A program made the position numbers and the translations under genes. Under the pieces are notes generated by a model. It had not been told where the DNA came from and did no database searches. It saw only the letters and a list, made by a program, of their open reading frames with translations. From Bacteroidaceae bacterium (GTDB lineage Bacteria; Bacteroidota; Bacteroidia; Bacteroidales; Bacteroidaceae), in assembly GCA_017541025.1 (NCBI GenBank), contig JAFXZY010000002.1:1-64000 (forward strand): a DNA stretch of 64,000 nt. Reading direction: 5' to 3'. Of the stretch, positions 15,343-23,907 are shown piece by piece; within the stretch, counting starts at the first letter, position 1, and every line of letters begins with the position of its first letter.

Positions 15343-18063
15343 ATGAAAAAGAAAGCTCTTCTTACCTTTTTGACTCTATTGGGGTTGCTAACCGGAGCGT
15401 ATGCCCAGGAAACCGTTACTTATACAATAGATAAGCAGAACGGCAAATTCACCGCCACGAATGCGAGCGGCACTTGGGCCTCGGTGTGGACAAGCGCCAA
15501 TGGGCAACTGACATTGCGTTCTAATGCAAATAATATGCAATGGAACGGCAACAACATAGATGCGCGCTCTGGGACCGCAAAAAAAGCGACCTATACCGTT
15601 ACTGCACCATCTGGTTACGAAATAGAAAGCTACACGTTTCAGGCAAAGGCACTGAGCAACAACCAGACGCTGACCGTAGATGGCGGCTCAGCAAAGACTA
15701 TTACTTCGTCGGCTGCCACAAGGATTAGTGCAGATGGGCTGGCAGTGAGTAGTTTCTCGTTTGTGATAACGGGAGACAATACAGGTACGCTGCTATCAGA
15801 ATTCATCGTTACTGTTAAGGGAGATCCTATAGCCCACCTTTCTGTCACTAAGGTGGAGCAGGGAAAGGTTACAACGGGTATTGGCAATACAGATGTGGCC
15901 ATCTTGCGTAGCACACTTACCATTGGTGGACTTTCGGGGGTAGTAAACCTGAAAGGAGTAACGGGTAAGATTAATGCTTCCAATCTGAAGGACGTAAAAG
16001 CTGTGCGGGCTTACTTTGCCACCAATGCCCAGGAACTTTTTATCGATAAAGAGAATTTGATGAAATGGCGCGAGAATAACGGAACACTGTTTGCCGAAGG
16101 CAATTTAGCGGAAGACGGCACATATACCATTACTGGAAACAAGAGCCTTACAATAGGTACACACTACTTGTGGATAGCCTTGGACATTGCGGAAACAGCA
16201 CAGGAAGGTAATACGGTAGATGCTACCATCACATCGTACACCATAGACGATAAAGAAAAGGCAGAGGCAAACGGAAATCCTGCTAACGTAGCTACCATCT
16301 TCCTGACAGAAAGCAGTGTTCTGATGCCTATGGATAAGGGAAGCCTCTATTACCGCATCCCGGCCATCTGTACCAGCGCAGACGGCAAACGCTTGGTGGT
16401 ACTAACCGACGATCGCAAAGATCATAATGTGGACCTTCCTACGCATTGCTACGTGGTAGCGCAATATTCCGAGGATAACGGACGGACTTGGACCAATCCC
16501 GTTACCGTTGCCGGTACAGCAGAGACAGGTGGCGACTATGGCCACGGAGATGCCTCGTTGATTACGAACCGTATCAATGGCGATATCATCGGTATTATGA
16601 CCAGTTCGCCCAATGGAACGGGCTTCTTTGCCTCTACACCCGATAAACCACAGTGTTGGAAGACTATCGTCAGTCATGATGGCGGAAAAACGTGGGAAGC
16701 ACCCATTGACCATACCAAGGAGTTGTACGCTGCGGGTAGCCCACATCCCAACTGGCTGGGTGGTTTCACGGGTTCGGGAGCCGGATTGCAGAAACGCGAC
16801 GGCACGTTGGTGTCACCATTTGTGAATCGCGAATCGCCCGATGGCTCCAACAATAATGTTACGCAGAACTATTACAACTTTATGTCAAAAGACGGCGGAA
16901 AGACTTGGTACGTTAGTGGTAAGAGCGGTACTACAGCAGCCGACGAGCCAAAGATTATAGAACGCAACAATGGTGACCTTGCCATCAGCGTTCGCGCCAG
17001 CGGCTATAATTATTATAATGTAACATCGGATGATGGAGAATCGTGGAAGAATGCCCCACAGACACGCTTTAAGACTGGAATTAGCGGTAATGCATGCGAT
17101 GGCGAATATATGTATTGGTGCTCAACCATTGACGGCAATCCTTGGAATATTGTATTTCAGACTGGCCCTAATAATTCAGCCCGCCAGAACGTTTCCATCG
17201 CCCTTTCTACCGATGAAGGTGAAACCTTCGGTACACCTAAGACTATCTGTCCGTGTGGTTCGGCTTACAGCGCTGCTACCGTTCTTCCTGACGGCACCTT
17301 GGGTGTTTACTACGAGGAGGAAGGAGTTTTTGGCGGCTACACTATGCGTTTTGTCCGCTTTAGCCTCAAATGGGCCAGTAATGGCAAGTATTCCTTTACG
17401 GAGGAGACACCCTTCCATCCAATTCAGACTAGCGTGACCACCAAGATACCTGCTCATGGTGTTCAGACTCTGGTGCTCCCTTTTGAGTATGAGGTGCCGC
17501 AAGGAATGAAGGCTTATGAATGTACCCCAGATACAGTTATCTTTATGGATAACAGCGTGCAGCGCATTGGCACCGTGTTGCAAGAAATCGACGCTGCTAC
17601 CCTACAACCTTTTCATCCTTATGTAGTTATGGCCAAGGGTGGAACAAGCTTTACCTTTCTGCGCCTCATCGCCGAATGGCAGGCGCAGGAAATGCCAGAA
17701 AACTGCCTCTGGAAAAGTGGTCCGCTGATGGGCTGTGCTGTCAACAAATTGGTTACGTTTGACGGAAAGACCGTTTATACTGATCCGCGCAATGTGGCAA
17801 ACAAAGGTGGCCTTGTGTTTAACCGGATGAGCAAAGGCAGCAAGATGAACCTTTCTGCTTATTCCGCTAATTACGAGAACAACTTTGGCGAGAAATCCCC
17901 TTCCTCCATCTGCATCCTTACAGAAGCAGAATATGCAGATGCCATAATAAATGTTCAATCCGAAAACAAATCCCAATTTATTTACGACCTTTCTGGTCGC
18001 AAAATCCCAGTCTCATCCAAAAAAGGCATATATATTTGGGAAAACAAATTGAGGATTGATTAG
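15343..18063 (+). CDS. nanH: Secreted exo-alpha-sialidase (GH33-type) with T9SS-type tail
   Basis: This 906-residue sialidase releases terminal sialic acids from glycoconjugates such as mucins. The signal peptide ends YA|Q. An N-terminal beta-rich domain is followed by a sialidase-associated domain ('HLSVTKVEQG' onward). The catalytic propeller starts with the arginine motif YRIP near residue 336. Asp-boxes follow: 'SEDNGRTW' (about 376), 'SHDGGKTW' (about 445), 'SKDGGKTW' (about 516), 'SDDGESW' and 'STDEGETF'. 'YYEE' near 660 is in the expected catalytic Tyr/Glu region. A further C-terminal beta domain precedes the tail 'YDLSGRKI...KKGIYI'. It has its own promoter region and a convergent terminator shared with secDF. 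No sialic-acid uptake genes lie nearby. Confidence 0.92.
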   Translation: MKKKALLTFLTLLGLLTGAYAQETVTYTIDKQNGKFTATNASGTWASVWTSANGQLTLRSNANNMQWNGNNIDARSGTAKKATYTVTAPSGYEIESYTFQAKALSNNQTLTVDGGSAKTITSSAATRISADGLAVSSFSFVITGDNTGTLLSEFIVTVKGDPIAHLSVTKVEQGKVTTGIGNTDVAILRSTLTIGGLSGVVNLKGVTGKINASNLKDVKAVRAYFATNAQELFIDKENLMKWRENNGTLFAEGNLAEDGTYTITGNKSLTIGTHYLWIALDIAETAQEGNTVDATITSYTIDDKEKAEANGNPANVATIFLTESSVLMPMDKGSLYYRIPAICTSADGKRLVVLTDDRKDHNVDLPTHCYVVAQYSEDNGRTWTNPVTVAGTAETGGDYGHGDASLITNRINGDIIGIMTSSPNGTGFFASTPDKPQCWKTIVSHDGGKTWEAPIDHTKELYAAGSPHPNWLGGFTGSGAGLQKRDGTLVSPFVNRESPDGSNNNVTQNYYNFMSKDGGKTWYVSGKSGTTAADEPKIIERNNGDLAISVRASGYNYYNVTSDDGESWKNAPQTRFKTGISGNACDGEYMYWCSTIDGNPWNIVFQTGPNNSARQNVSIALSTDEGETFGTPKTICPCGSAYSAATVLPDGTLGVYYEEEGVFGGYTMRFVRFSLKWASNGKYSFTEETPFHPIQTSVTTKIPAHGVQTLVLPFEYEVPQGMKAYECTPDTVIFMDNSVQRIGTVLQEIDAATLQPFHPYVVMAKGGTSFTFLRLIAEWQAQEMPENCLWKSGPLMGCAVNKLVTFDGKTVYTDPRNVANKGGLVFNRMSKGSKMNLSAYSANYENNFGEKSPSSICILTEAEYADAIINVQSENKSQFIYDLSGRKIPVSSKKGIYIWENKLRID

Positions 18064-18098
18064 TAAGGCATAACATCTATAGGTGATAGTATAAAACA

Positions 18099-18127
18099 AA
18101 TAGGACCCAGAATTTCTGAGTCCTATT
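18099..18127. terminator. Bidirectional hairpin between sialidase and secDF
   Basis: AATAGGAC and GTCCTATT form a stem around CCAGAATTTCTGA, with A-rich sequence on one side and T-containing sequence on the other. It lies between two convergent genes. Confidence 0.6.
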
Positions 18128-18149
18128 ATAGTTTGATTGTATTTCTTCC

Positions 18150-18164
18150 CTCCCCAAAGGGGAG
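18150..18164. repeat. REP-like palindrome CTCCCCAAAGGGGAG
   Basis: This is a perfect 15-bp palindrome just beyond the 3' end of secDF. Related CCCC/GGGG palindromes occur at 31714-31741, 40536-40564, 40643-40677 and inside three BspA-like genes. Confidence 0.6.
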
Positions 18165-18174
18165 TGGAGCAATC

Positions 18175-21100
18175 TTACTTTTCCTCGTTCTCCTTGATGG
18201 TCTTACCCATAGTAAGGTAAGCGGTAGGAGCAGCAATGAAGATTGAAGACAGGGTACCGAAGATAACACCCAGAATCATGGCGAAGGCGAAGCTGCGGAT
18301 GCTGGCACCACCCAAGCAGAAGATTACGGCCAGTACGATGAACGTAGAGACAGAGGTATTAATGGTACGATTCAACGTGCTGTTCAGTGAAGTATTGAAG
18401 AGTTCCTGACGTTCACGCTTGGGATACAAGCCGATAAACTCACGGATACGGTCGAAGACTACCACCTTGTCGTTGATAGAGTAACCGATAGCAGTAAGCA
18501 CGGCACCGATGAAAGTCTGGTCGATCTCGAGTGAGAAGGGCAGGATACCCCACCAGATAGCATACATACCCAGAATCAGCACGATGTCTATAATCAAAGC
18601 GGTGATAGCACCTACTGAGAAGGCAAGGTTGCGGAAACGTACAAAGATGTATGCAAAGATGGCTATGAAGGCCAGGATAACGCTCCAGAAAGCACCACGT
18701 GTAATGTCCTCGGCAACAGAAGGACCAACCTTCTGGCTACTGATGATAGAACCGCCGGCACGCTCATCTCGGTTGATGAAGTTTTCCAATGTAAGATCAG
18801 CAGTAAGGAGATTACCTGCCTTCAGCGTCTCATACAACTTCTGTTCAATTTCGCTATCCACCTCGATGCCATCCTCCTGAATGCGGTAGTTGGTAGAGAT
18901 ACGTAAGGTCTTGCCGCCTGTACCCAAGGCAATAACACTGGTGTTACTCTCGGGGAAGGCCTCAGCCAGCATAGGACGTACGGTCTCGGGCTGAACCTCG
19001 TTCTCTAACATTACCACGAAGTTACGTCCGCCGGTGAAGTCGATACTCTTGCTGAAACCACGACCCAGCATGAAGCCGATGCTGATAACAGCCAGGATGC
19101 CAAAGATAGCAAAGCTTCTCTTGTAAGCGCTCATGAACTTAAATGCAGGATTCTGGAAAGAAATCTTATCACCGATAGAAGTGCGGAAAGTCAGATTCAA
19201 CCACTTATCCTTAGCCATAACCTGAGAATATACAACACGTGTCAGGAATACTGCAGTAAAGAAGCTTACGCAGATACCGATGAACAGTGTGGTAGCAAAT
19301 CCGCGGATAGGTCCTGTACCAAAGTAGTAAAGGATAACCGCGGTGATGATAGAAGTCAGGTTAGAGTCGAAGATAGCACTGAAGGCATTGCTGTAACCAG
19401 CAGAAAGAGCCTCACGTACTTTCTTGCCAGCCTTCATCTCTTCCTTGGTACGCTCGTAGATAAGCACGTTGGCGTCCACAGCCATACCTAATGTCAGTAC
19501 CATACCGGCAATACCGCTCATGGTAAGAGCAGCCTGGAAGCTGGTGAGAATACCAACGGTAAAGAAGAGGTTCAGCAACAGGGCACAGTTAGCAACCATA
19601 CCAGGAATGAAGCCGTACATCACAATCATGTAAATCATCAGGATTACAAAAGCGATGATACAGCTTAAGATACCCTGCTGGATAGACTCTGCACCCAGTG
19701 AGGGACCAACGATTTCCTCGCTCACAATCTTGGCGGGAGCTGGCATCTTACCAGACTTCAGCACGTTGGCCAAGTCACGAGTATCCTCTGTAGTGAAACG
19801 GCCGGTAATCTGTGAGTTACCACCGGTAATCTCGCTCTGTACGGTAGGAGCACTGTACACATTATCATCCAAAACGATAGCAACGCTGCGCTTCAGGTTG
19901 GCTTTTGTAAGAGCAGCCCAACGACGAGCTCCGTCAACGTTCATCTTCATGCTTACGCAGGGCTGACCGTTCTGGTCGAACTCGTCCTTGGCATCGGTGA
20001 TAACATCACCCTCCAAAGGAGCACGTCCGTTACGTTCTGTTACCTTAATTGCATAGAGCTCATAGATGTTAGAAGACTCACCTTCGCCAACACCCTTAAC
20101 GCCCCACTTCAGACGAACGTCAGAAGGCAGGACTTCTTTAGCTTCAGGTGAATTCAGTAACTCGTCAATGGCAGACATATCACGCTTGTTGGCATAACCA
20201 ACCACGCAACCATAAGCGCCCTGAGTCAACTGTAAACGGCTCAGCAAAGGATGCTGCTTGCGAATTTTCTCAATGTCGGCAGCGTTGGCTGTGGTCTCTG
20301 TCTTCTCATCGGCGTTACCACCAACAACAGCAGCAAGATCCTTCTTTGCAGCAGCAGAATCAACAGCTGTAGTGTCGGCTGGTGTAGCTTCTGCAACAAC
20401 AGAAGAATCAGCAGGAGCCTCATCCTTCATGTTGCTCATAACGGCAGCCAATTTGCTGTCCAAAGTAGCAAGGAAAGGAACAATCTCCTGTGAGTTGTAG
20501 GTCTCCCAAAACTCCAGGTTGGCACTTCCTTGCAAAAGCTTACGTACACGCTCGGGTTCCTTTACACCTGGCATTTCTACCATGATGCGGCCTTCCTGAC
20601 CCTCAAGGGCCTGAATGTTAGGCTGAACCACACCAAAGCGGTCAATACGGGTACGCAGTACGTTGTAAGAGTTGTCTATAGCACTCTTTACTTCTTCACG
20701 GAGTACTTTTTCAACTTCTTTGTCGGAACTCTTGGTTGTTACCTTATCACGCAACTGCTGGGTAGCAAAAAGCTCAGCCAGAGCCTTGTTGGGCTCCAAA
20801 ACCTTGTAGTCTTTAATAAATAAGGTAATAAAATCACTCTGGCTGTTTGCAGCCTCGCTGGTCGCCTGCTCGACGGCCTTGCGGAAGTTTTCGTCAGTCT
20901 CCTCTTTGTGGTCAGCCAAAGCCTTTACCACGTCAGGTACACTTACCTCAAGGATGACGTTCATACCACCCTTCAGGTCCAGACCCAAACCGATTCCCAT
21001 TTCACGGCACTCCTTCAATGTCCAAACATTGCAGTACACCTTGTTGTTGAGCAAGGAATCCAGATAACGGTCGGCTGCTTCCTGTCCTTCTGTCTGTGCC

Positions 21101-21213
21101 AACTTCTCGGCCTTGTTTTCAAAGTGGTTGGTAACCACTGAGAAACTCAGGTAGAAGAGGCAAACCAGAGTAAGCAGGACTGCGAAAACCTTTACAAATC
21201 CTTTGTTTTGCAT
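18175..21213 (-). CDS. secDF: Protein translocase SecDF fusion
   Basis: This 1012-residue inner-membrane protein uses the proton gradient to aid Sec export. One chain carries the SecD part (first membrane helix near residue 10, a large periplasmic region with 'GLGLDLKGGMNVILEV', then a five-helix block with 'GMAVDANVLIYERTKEEM') and the SecF part ('SIDFTGGRNFVV', 'IGYSINDKVVVFDRIRE'). The fused form is normal in Bacteroidetes. A low-complexity Ala/Asp/Thr insert at about residues 265-320 lies in the periplasmic domain. The many exported proteins in this window depend on this pathway. The gene is transcribed alone from a promoter in the 120-bp gap upstream. Confidence 0.95.
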   Translation of the reverse strand: MQNKGFVKVFAVLLTLVCLFYLSFSVVTNHFENKAEKLAQTEGQEAADRYLDSLLNNKVYCNVWTLKECREMGIGLGLDLKGGMNVILEVSVPDVVKALADHKEETDENFRKAVEQATSEAANSQSDFITLFIKDYKVLEPNKALAELFATQQLRDKVTTKSSDKEVEKVLREEVKSAIDNSYNVLRTRIDRFGVVQPNIQALEGQEGRIMVEMPGVKEPERVRKLLQGSANLEFWETYNSQEIVPFLATLDSKLAAVMSNMKDEAPADSSVVAEATPADTTAVDSAAAKKDLAAVVGGNADEKTETTANAADIEKIRKQHPLLSRLQLTQGAYGCVVGYANKRDMSAIDELLNSPEAKEVLPSDVRLKWGVKGVGEGESSNIYELYAIKVTERNGRAPLEGDVITDAKDEFDQNGQPCVSMKMNVDGARRWAALTKANLKRSVAIVLDDNVYSAPTVQSEITGGNSQITGRFTTEDTRDLANVLKSGKMPAPAKIVSEEIVGPSLGAESIQQGILSCIIAFVILMIYMIVMYGFIPGMVANCALLLNLFFTVGILTSFQAALTMSGIAGMVLTLGMAVDANVLIYERTKEEMKAGKKVREALSAGYSNAFSAIFDSNLTSIITAVILYYFGTGPIRGFATTLFIGICVSFFTAVFLTRVVYSQVMAKDKWLNLTFRTSIGDKISFQNPAFKFMSAYKRSFAIFGILAVISIGFMLGRGFSKSIDFTGGRNFVVMLENEVQPETVRPMLAEAFPESNTSVIALGTGGKTLRISTNYRIQEDGIEVDSEIEQKLYETLKAGNLLTADLTLENFINRDERAGGSIISSQKVGPSVAEDITRGAFWSVILAFIAIFAYIFVRFRNLAFSVGAITALIIDIVLILGMYAIWWGILPFSLEIDQTFIGAVLTAIGYSINDKVVVFDRIREFIGLYPKRERQELFNTSLNSTLNRTINTSVSTFIVLAVIFCLGGASIRSFAFAMILGVIFGTLSSIFIAAPTAYLTMGKTIKENEEK

Positions 21214-21270
21214 TTTGTTAATTAATTATTTTTGTTGTTTATAAGTTTCGTTCAGTCACAAAATAGTGCG

Positions 21271-21278
21271 CAAAGATA
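21271..21278 (-). promoter_or_regulatory. -7 element of secDF
   Basis: On the minus strand this reads TATCTTTG, matching TAnnTTTG, 58 bp before the secDF ATG. A clear -33 TTTG at the standard distance is not seen. Confidence 0.5.
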
Positions 21279-21333
21279 CACATTTTTCCTTTACGAAACA
21301 GATTTTATGCTAAATTTTATGCATTAAAGGCAT

Positions 21334-22419
21334 TTATTGGTGTTTTTTCTGCATATAGGCAACTACAGGATAGTGGTCCGAAGCTTTTATTTTGTCATCA
21401 ACGTAGCATTTCAGACATTGCCAGTCCTTAGACATAAATATGTGGTCAATCCTAACATATATGCCGTTTCGTTTATATGTAAAGCCCGCTCCTCGTCCCG
21501 TTTCGCGAAAAGCGCAGTCCAGCCTTTTGGTTAGTTTCTGGTAGGTGTAGGAGATGGGGGTGTCGTTAAAGTCGCCGCACAAAATAATACTCTTCTTAGG
21601 ATTTTTATCTACCAAGGCACATAGGGTATCCGTTTGAGCTCCACGATAATATGCTGCGTTGCTCAGTTTGCGTTTCAGCAGGCGTCCACCCTGTTCTACC
21701 CGCTCGCGTTCGGGCTCCAGAATCATATCTTTGTATTCCGTTTTGTCAGAGTCGTTCAACGAATTACTCTCCAGATGGTTGCTTACCAGCAGAAGGCTGT
21801 CACCTTGACAGTAAATCCAGCAGGCTGTACTATTGTTGGTACGAACGGGATTCGTGGGATAGTCTATATGTATGGTGTCACCCAGCAACTTAAAGCGAGT
21901 TAGAATATATTTTCCTGTTCCTTTCACCTTATAGTAATGCATGGAATCTACAAACTGCAGGAACTCTGGCATATTCATCATGCTGCCAGTCATCTCTTGG
22001 AAACAGGCAATATCCGGCTTCTTCTCCTTAAGGAAACGCACCACTTCCTGCTGATCCTCGTCGGTCTGCACACCACCTAAGTTGTAGGTTACAACGCAAA
22101 TTGCGCTGTCTGAGTGGTACTTCTTGGTGTTAATTGGGCAGTAATCCATAGCGTAACTTGATACCACTGCCAGTCCAAGTATGGGAACCCATACCAACGA
22201 AAAGTGGAAAATGAGCCAAAAGAAAATAAAAGCAACGTCTATGACCACAAGAATTGGGAAGAAAAGTCCCAACAAAGATAGAGACGGATACTCGCTAGGC
22301 GACACAAATGTACTGATCACCGTCAGCCAAAGTAGCAACACGGTGCAAATGTTAGCTCCAAGAAATATGCCTGTAAGCAAACGTGTCAGACCATGGTTTA
22401 TTTTTTCTCTTTTAGACAT
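21334..22419 (-). CDS. Endonuclease/exonuclease/phosphatase family membrane protein
   Basis: This 361-residue protein has three hydrophobic segments in the first 110 residues and a C-terminal EEP-fold domain. Catalytic landmarks are 'YNLGG' (metal-binding Asn), 'ACFQEM' (catalytic Glu), 'LCGDFNDTP', 'IDHIFMS' and 'ASDHYPVVA'. EEP proteins hydrolyse phosphodiester or phosphomonoester bonds, and the substrate cannot be read from the sequence. This membrane-anchored form is common next to rhomboid genes in Bacteroidales. It begins 2 bp after the rhomboid stop codon and is certainly in the same operon. Confidence 0.85.
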   Translation of the reverse strand: MSKREKINHGLTRLLTGIFLGANICTVLLLWLTVISTFVSPSEYPSLSLLGLFFPILVVIDVAFIFFWLIFHFSLVWVPILGLAVVSSYAMDYCPINTKKYHSDSAICVVTYNLGGVQTDEDQQEVVRFLKEKKPDIACFQEMTGSMMNMPEFLQFVDSMHYYKVKGTGKYILTRFKLLGDTIHIDYPTNPVRTNNSTACWIYCQGDSLLLVSNHLESNSLNDSDKTEYKDMILEPERERVEQGGRLLKRKLSNAAYYRGAQTDTLCALVDKNPKKSIILCGDFNDTPISYTYQKLTKRLDCAFRETGRGAGFTYKRNGIYVRIDHIFMSKDWQCLKCYVDDKIKASDHYPVVAYMQKKHQ

Positions 22420-22421
22420 AG

Positions 22422-23375
22422 TTATTTTTGGCTCATGTCAAACAGGCGTCGTTTCTCTTCATCAGTCAGATTGGCATATCCGCTTTTCTTAACCTTATCC
22501 AAAATACGATCCAGTTCAGCCTCTTCCTGCTGTTTTCGTTGTTGGTAAGTAAAATCCTTATCATATTTGCTACCCCAGGAAACCTTAATATCAGGGTTCT
22601 TTTTGCCGAACTTCTTGGAAAACCATTGGCGAAAGTTAAATCCGCCCCCTTGACCTCGGTCGTAATAGGTGCGGTCGTAATAATTATTTTGGCTGCTTCT
22701 TCCATTACGTCCGCCTCCGTTTCTCCAATATAGCAAAAGCATCAGACCCACCAGCATACCGCCCAAATGGGCGAAATGGGCCACACCATCGCCTGGCCTG
22801 CCAAAGGCTGACAACAATTCAATCACAGCATATCCCACCACAAAATATTTAGCCTTTATGGGAACGGGCAATGGGAAGATAAACATTCTCTCGTTGGGGA
22901 ATGTCATACCAAAAGACAAAAGAATACCATACACGGCACCACTAGCACCGACGGTAGTCCATCTGTTCAGAAACTCACCCATGGGCACTATGATACCACC
23001 CAGATTTACCTGCTCGTAGGCATTCAGTCCCTCAATCCAGTAATTGGCATACTGCACAAGTTCCTGCATCAAACCTGCACCAAGACCGCAGGTTAAATAG
23101 TAGAACAGGAAGCGCTTGCTACCCATAGTCTGCTCCATAATACGGCCAAACATCCACACCGCAAACATATTAAAGAAAAGGTGAGAGAAGCTGGCATGCA
23201 TAAACATATAGGTAAAGATCTGGTAGAAGTAAAAGTGACTGGCCAAAAAGAAGTGCAGCCCCAGTACATCATCTAAGTCTATACCATAGGCCGGAAGCGA
23301 AGCTGCCCATCGAGCTGCAAAGAACAGCACGTTAATAATAAGCAGATTCTTAGTTACAGGAGGCATATTATTCAT
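22422..23375 (-). CDS. Rhomboid family intramembrane serine protease
   Basis: This 317-residue multi-pass protease has the catalytic Ser in 'GASGAVYG' and the catalytic His in 'HFAHLGG', with 'HASFSHLFFNMFAVW' as the conserved HxxxHxxxN-like helix. A C-terminal cytoplasmic tail of about 100 residues is basic and ends in 'LTDEEKRRLFDMSQ', a tail often seen in Bacteroidetes rhomboids. The frame is open to 23435, but a TAATTTTG -7 element at 23403-23410 lies inside that extension. I therefore placed the start at ATG 23375, which gives 'MNNMPPVTKNLL'. It is first in the operon with the EEP protein. Confidence 0.88.
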   Translation of the reverse strand: MNNMPPVTKNLLIINVLFFAARWAASLPAYGIDLDDVLGLHFFLASHFYFYQIFTYMFMHASFSHLFFNMFAVWMFGRIMEQTMGSKRFLFYYLTCGLGAGLMQELVQYANYWIEGLNAYEQVNLGGIIVPMGEFLNRWTTVGASGAVYGILLSFGMTFPNERMFIFPLPVPIKAKYFVVGYAVIELLSAFGRPGDGVAHFAHLGGMLVGLMLLLYWRNGGGRNGRSSQNNYYDRTYYDRGQGGGFNFRQWFSKKFGKKNPDIKVSWGSKYDKDFTYQQRKQQEEAELDRILDKVKKSGYANLTDEEKRRLFDMSQK

Positions 23376-23402
23376 ATCTTCGGGTAAATCTAAAATATGG
23401 CG

Positions 23403-23410
23403 CAAAATTA
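23403..23410 (-). promoter_or_regulatory. -7 element of the rhomboid operon
   Basis: TAATTTTG is read on the minus strand, 28 bp before the chosen ATG. Upstream is a T-rich run without a clear TTTG at standard spacing. It helps decide the rhomboid start. Confidence 0.5.
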
Positions 23411-23491
23411 CAAAAAAAAACAAAAGAGAGCCCATTCAGTCCTTCCTAAAAGTTTTTTTTTCGCATTTTCTTGCTTTTTTTTACAAAAAAA

Positions 23492-23523
23492 CTTGTGATG
23501 TATGGCAAGATTCCCTATTTTTG
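23492..23523 (+). promoter_or_regulatory. Promoter of the HU gene
   Basis: CTTG (23492-23495) and TATTTTTG (23516-23523) are separated by 20 bp. The leader of about 50 nt before the ATG is A-rich, as usual for strongly translated Bacteroidetes genes. Confidence 0.6.
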
Positions 23524-23576
23524 TGTTAGAAATAATTGATATTAACTGATTTATAAACATCTAAAAACACAAAATC

Positions 23577-23840
23577 ATGAACAAAACTGATTTGGTTGCA
23601 AAAATTGCCGAAGGTGCAGGTTTGAGTAAGGTTGATGCAAAGAAGGCTCTCGAAGCTACTTTGGATGCTATCACAAGTGCAGTAAAGAAGGACGACAAGG
23701 TTGTTCTTATTGGCTTTGGTACATTCGCTGTTCAGAAGCGTGCAGCTCGTAAGGGTATCAACGTTCTCACCAAGAAGCCTATTAACATCCCTGCAAAGAA
23801 GGTTGTTAAATTTAAGGCAGGTGCAGACCTAAAGTTCTAA
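23577..23840 (+). CDS. hup: HU family DNA-binding protein
   Basis: This 87-residue histone-like protein has the whole HU fold: 'MNKTDLVAKIAEGAGLSK' as the dimer helices, 'GFGTF' in the beta-turn, and a DNA-binding arm with 'INIPAKKVVKFKAG'. The arm motif usually reads 'GRNPQTG...IPA' and is replaced here by 'GINVLTKKPINIPA', as in other Bacteroidetes HU proteins. It bends and compacts DNA as a dimer. It is monocistronic, with a promoter and a strong terminator. Confidence 0.93.
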   Translation: MNKTDLVAKIAEGAGLSKVDAKKALEATLDAITSAVKKDDKVVLIGFGTFAVQKRAARKGINVLTKKPINIPAKKVVKFKAGADLKF

Positions 23841-23862
23841 TCCTCACATCTTGCAAAAAAGT

Positions 23863-23898
23863 AGCGCACCGTCTCAATTCCGAGCAGTGCGCTTTTTG
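23863..23898 (+). terminator. Intrinsic terminator of the HU gene
   Basis: AGCGCAC (23863-23869) pairs with GTGCGCT (23887-23893), followed by TTTTT. It also faces the end of the convergent comM gene. Confidence 0.8.
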
Positions 23899-23907
23899 TT
23901 GTGGTTT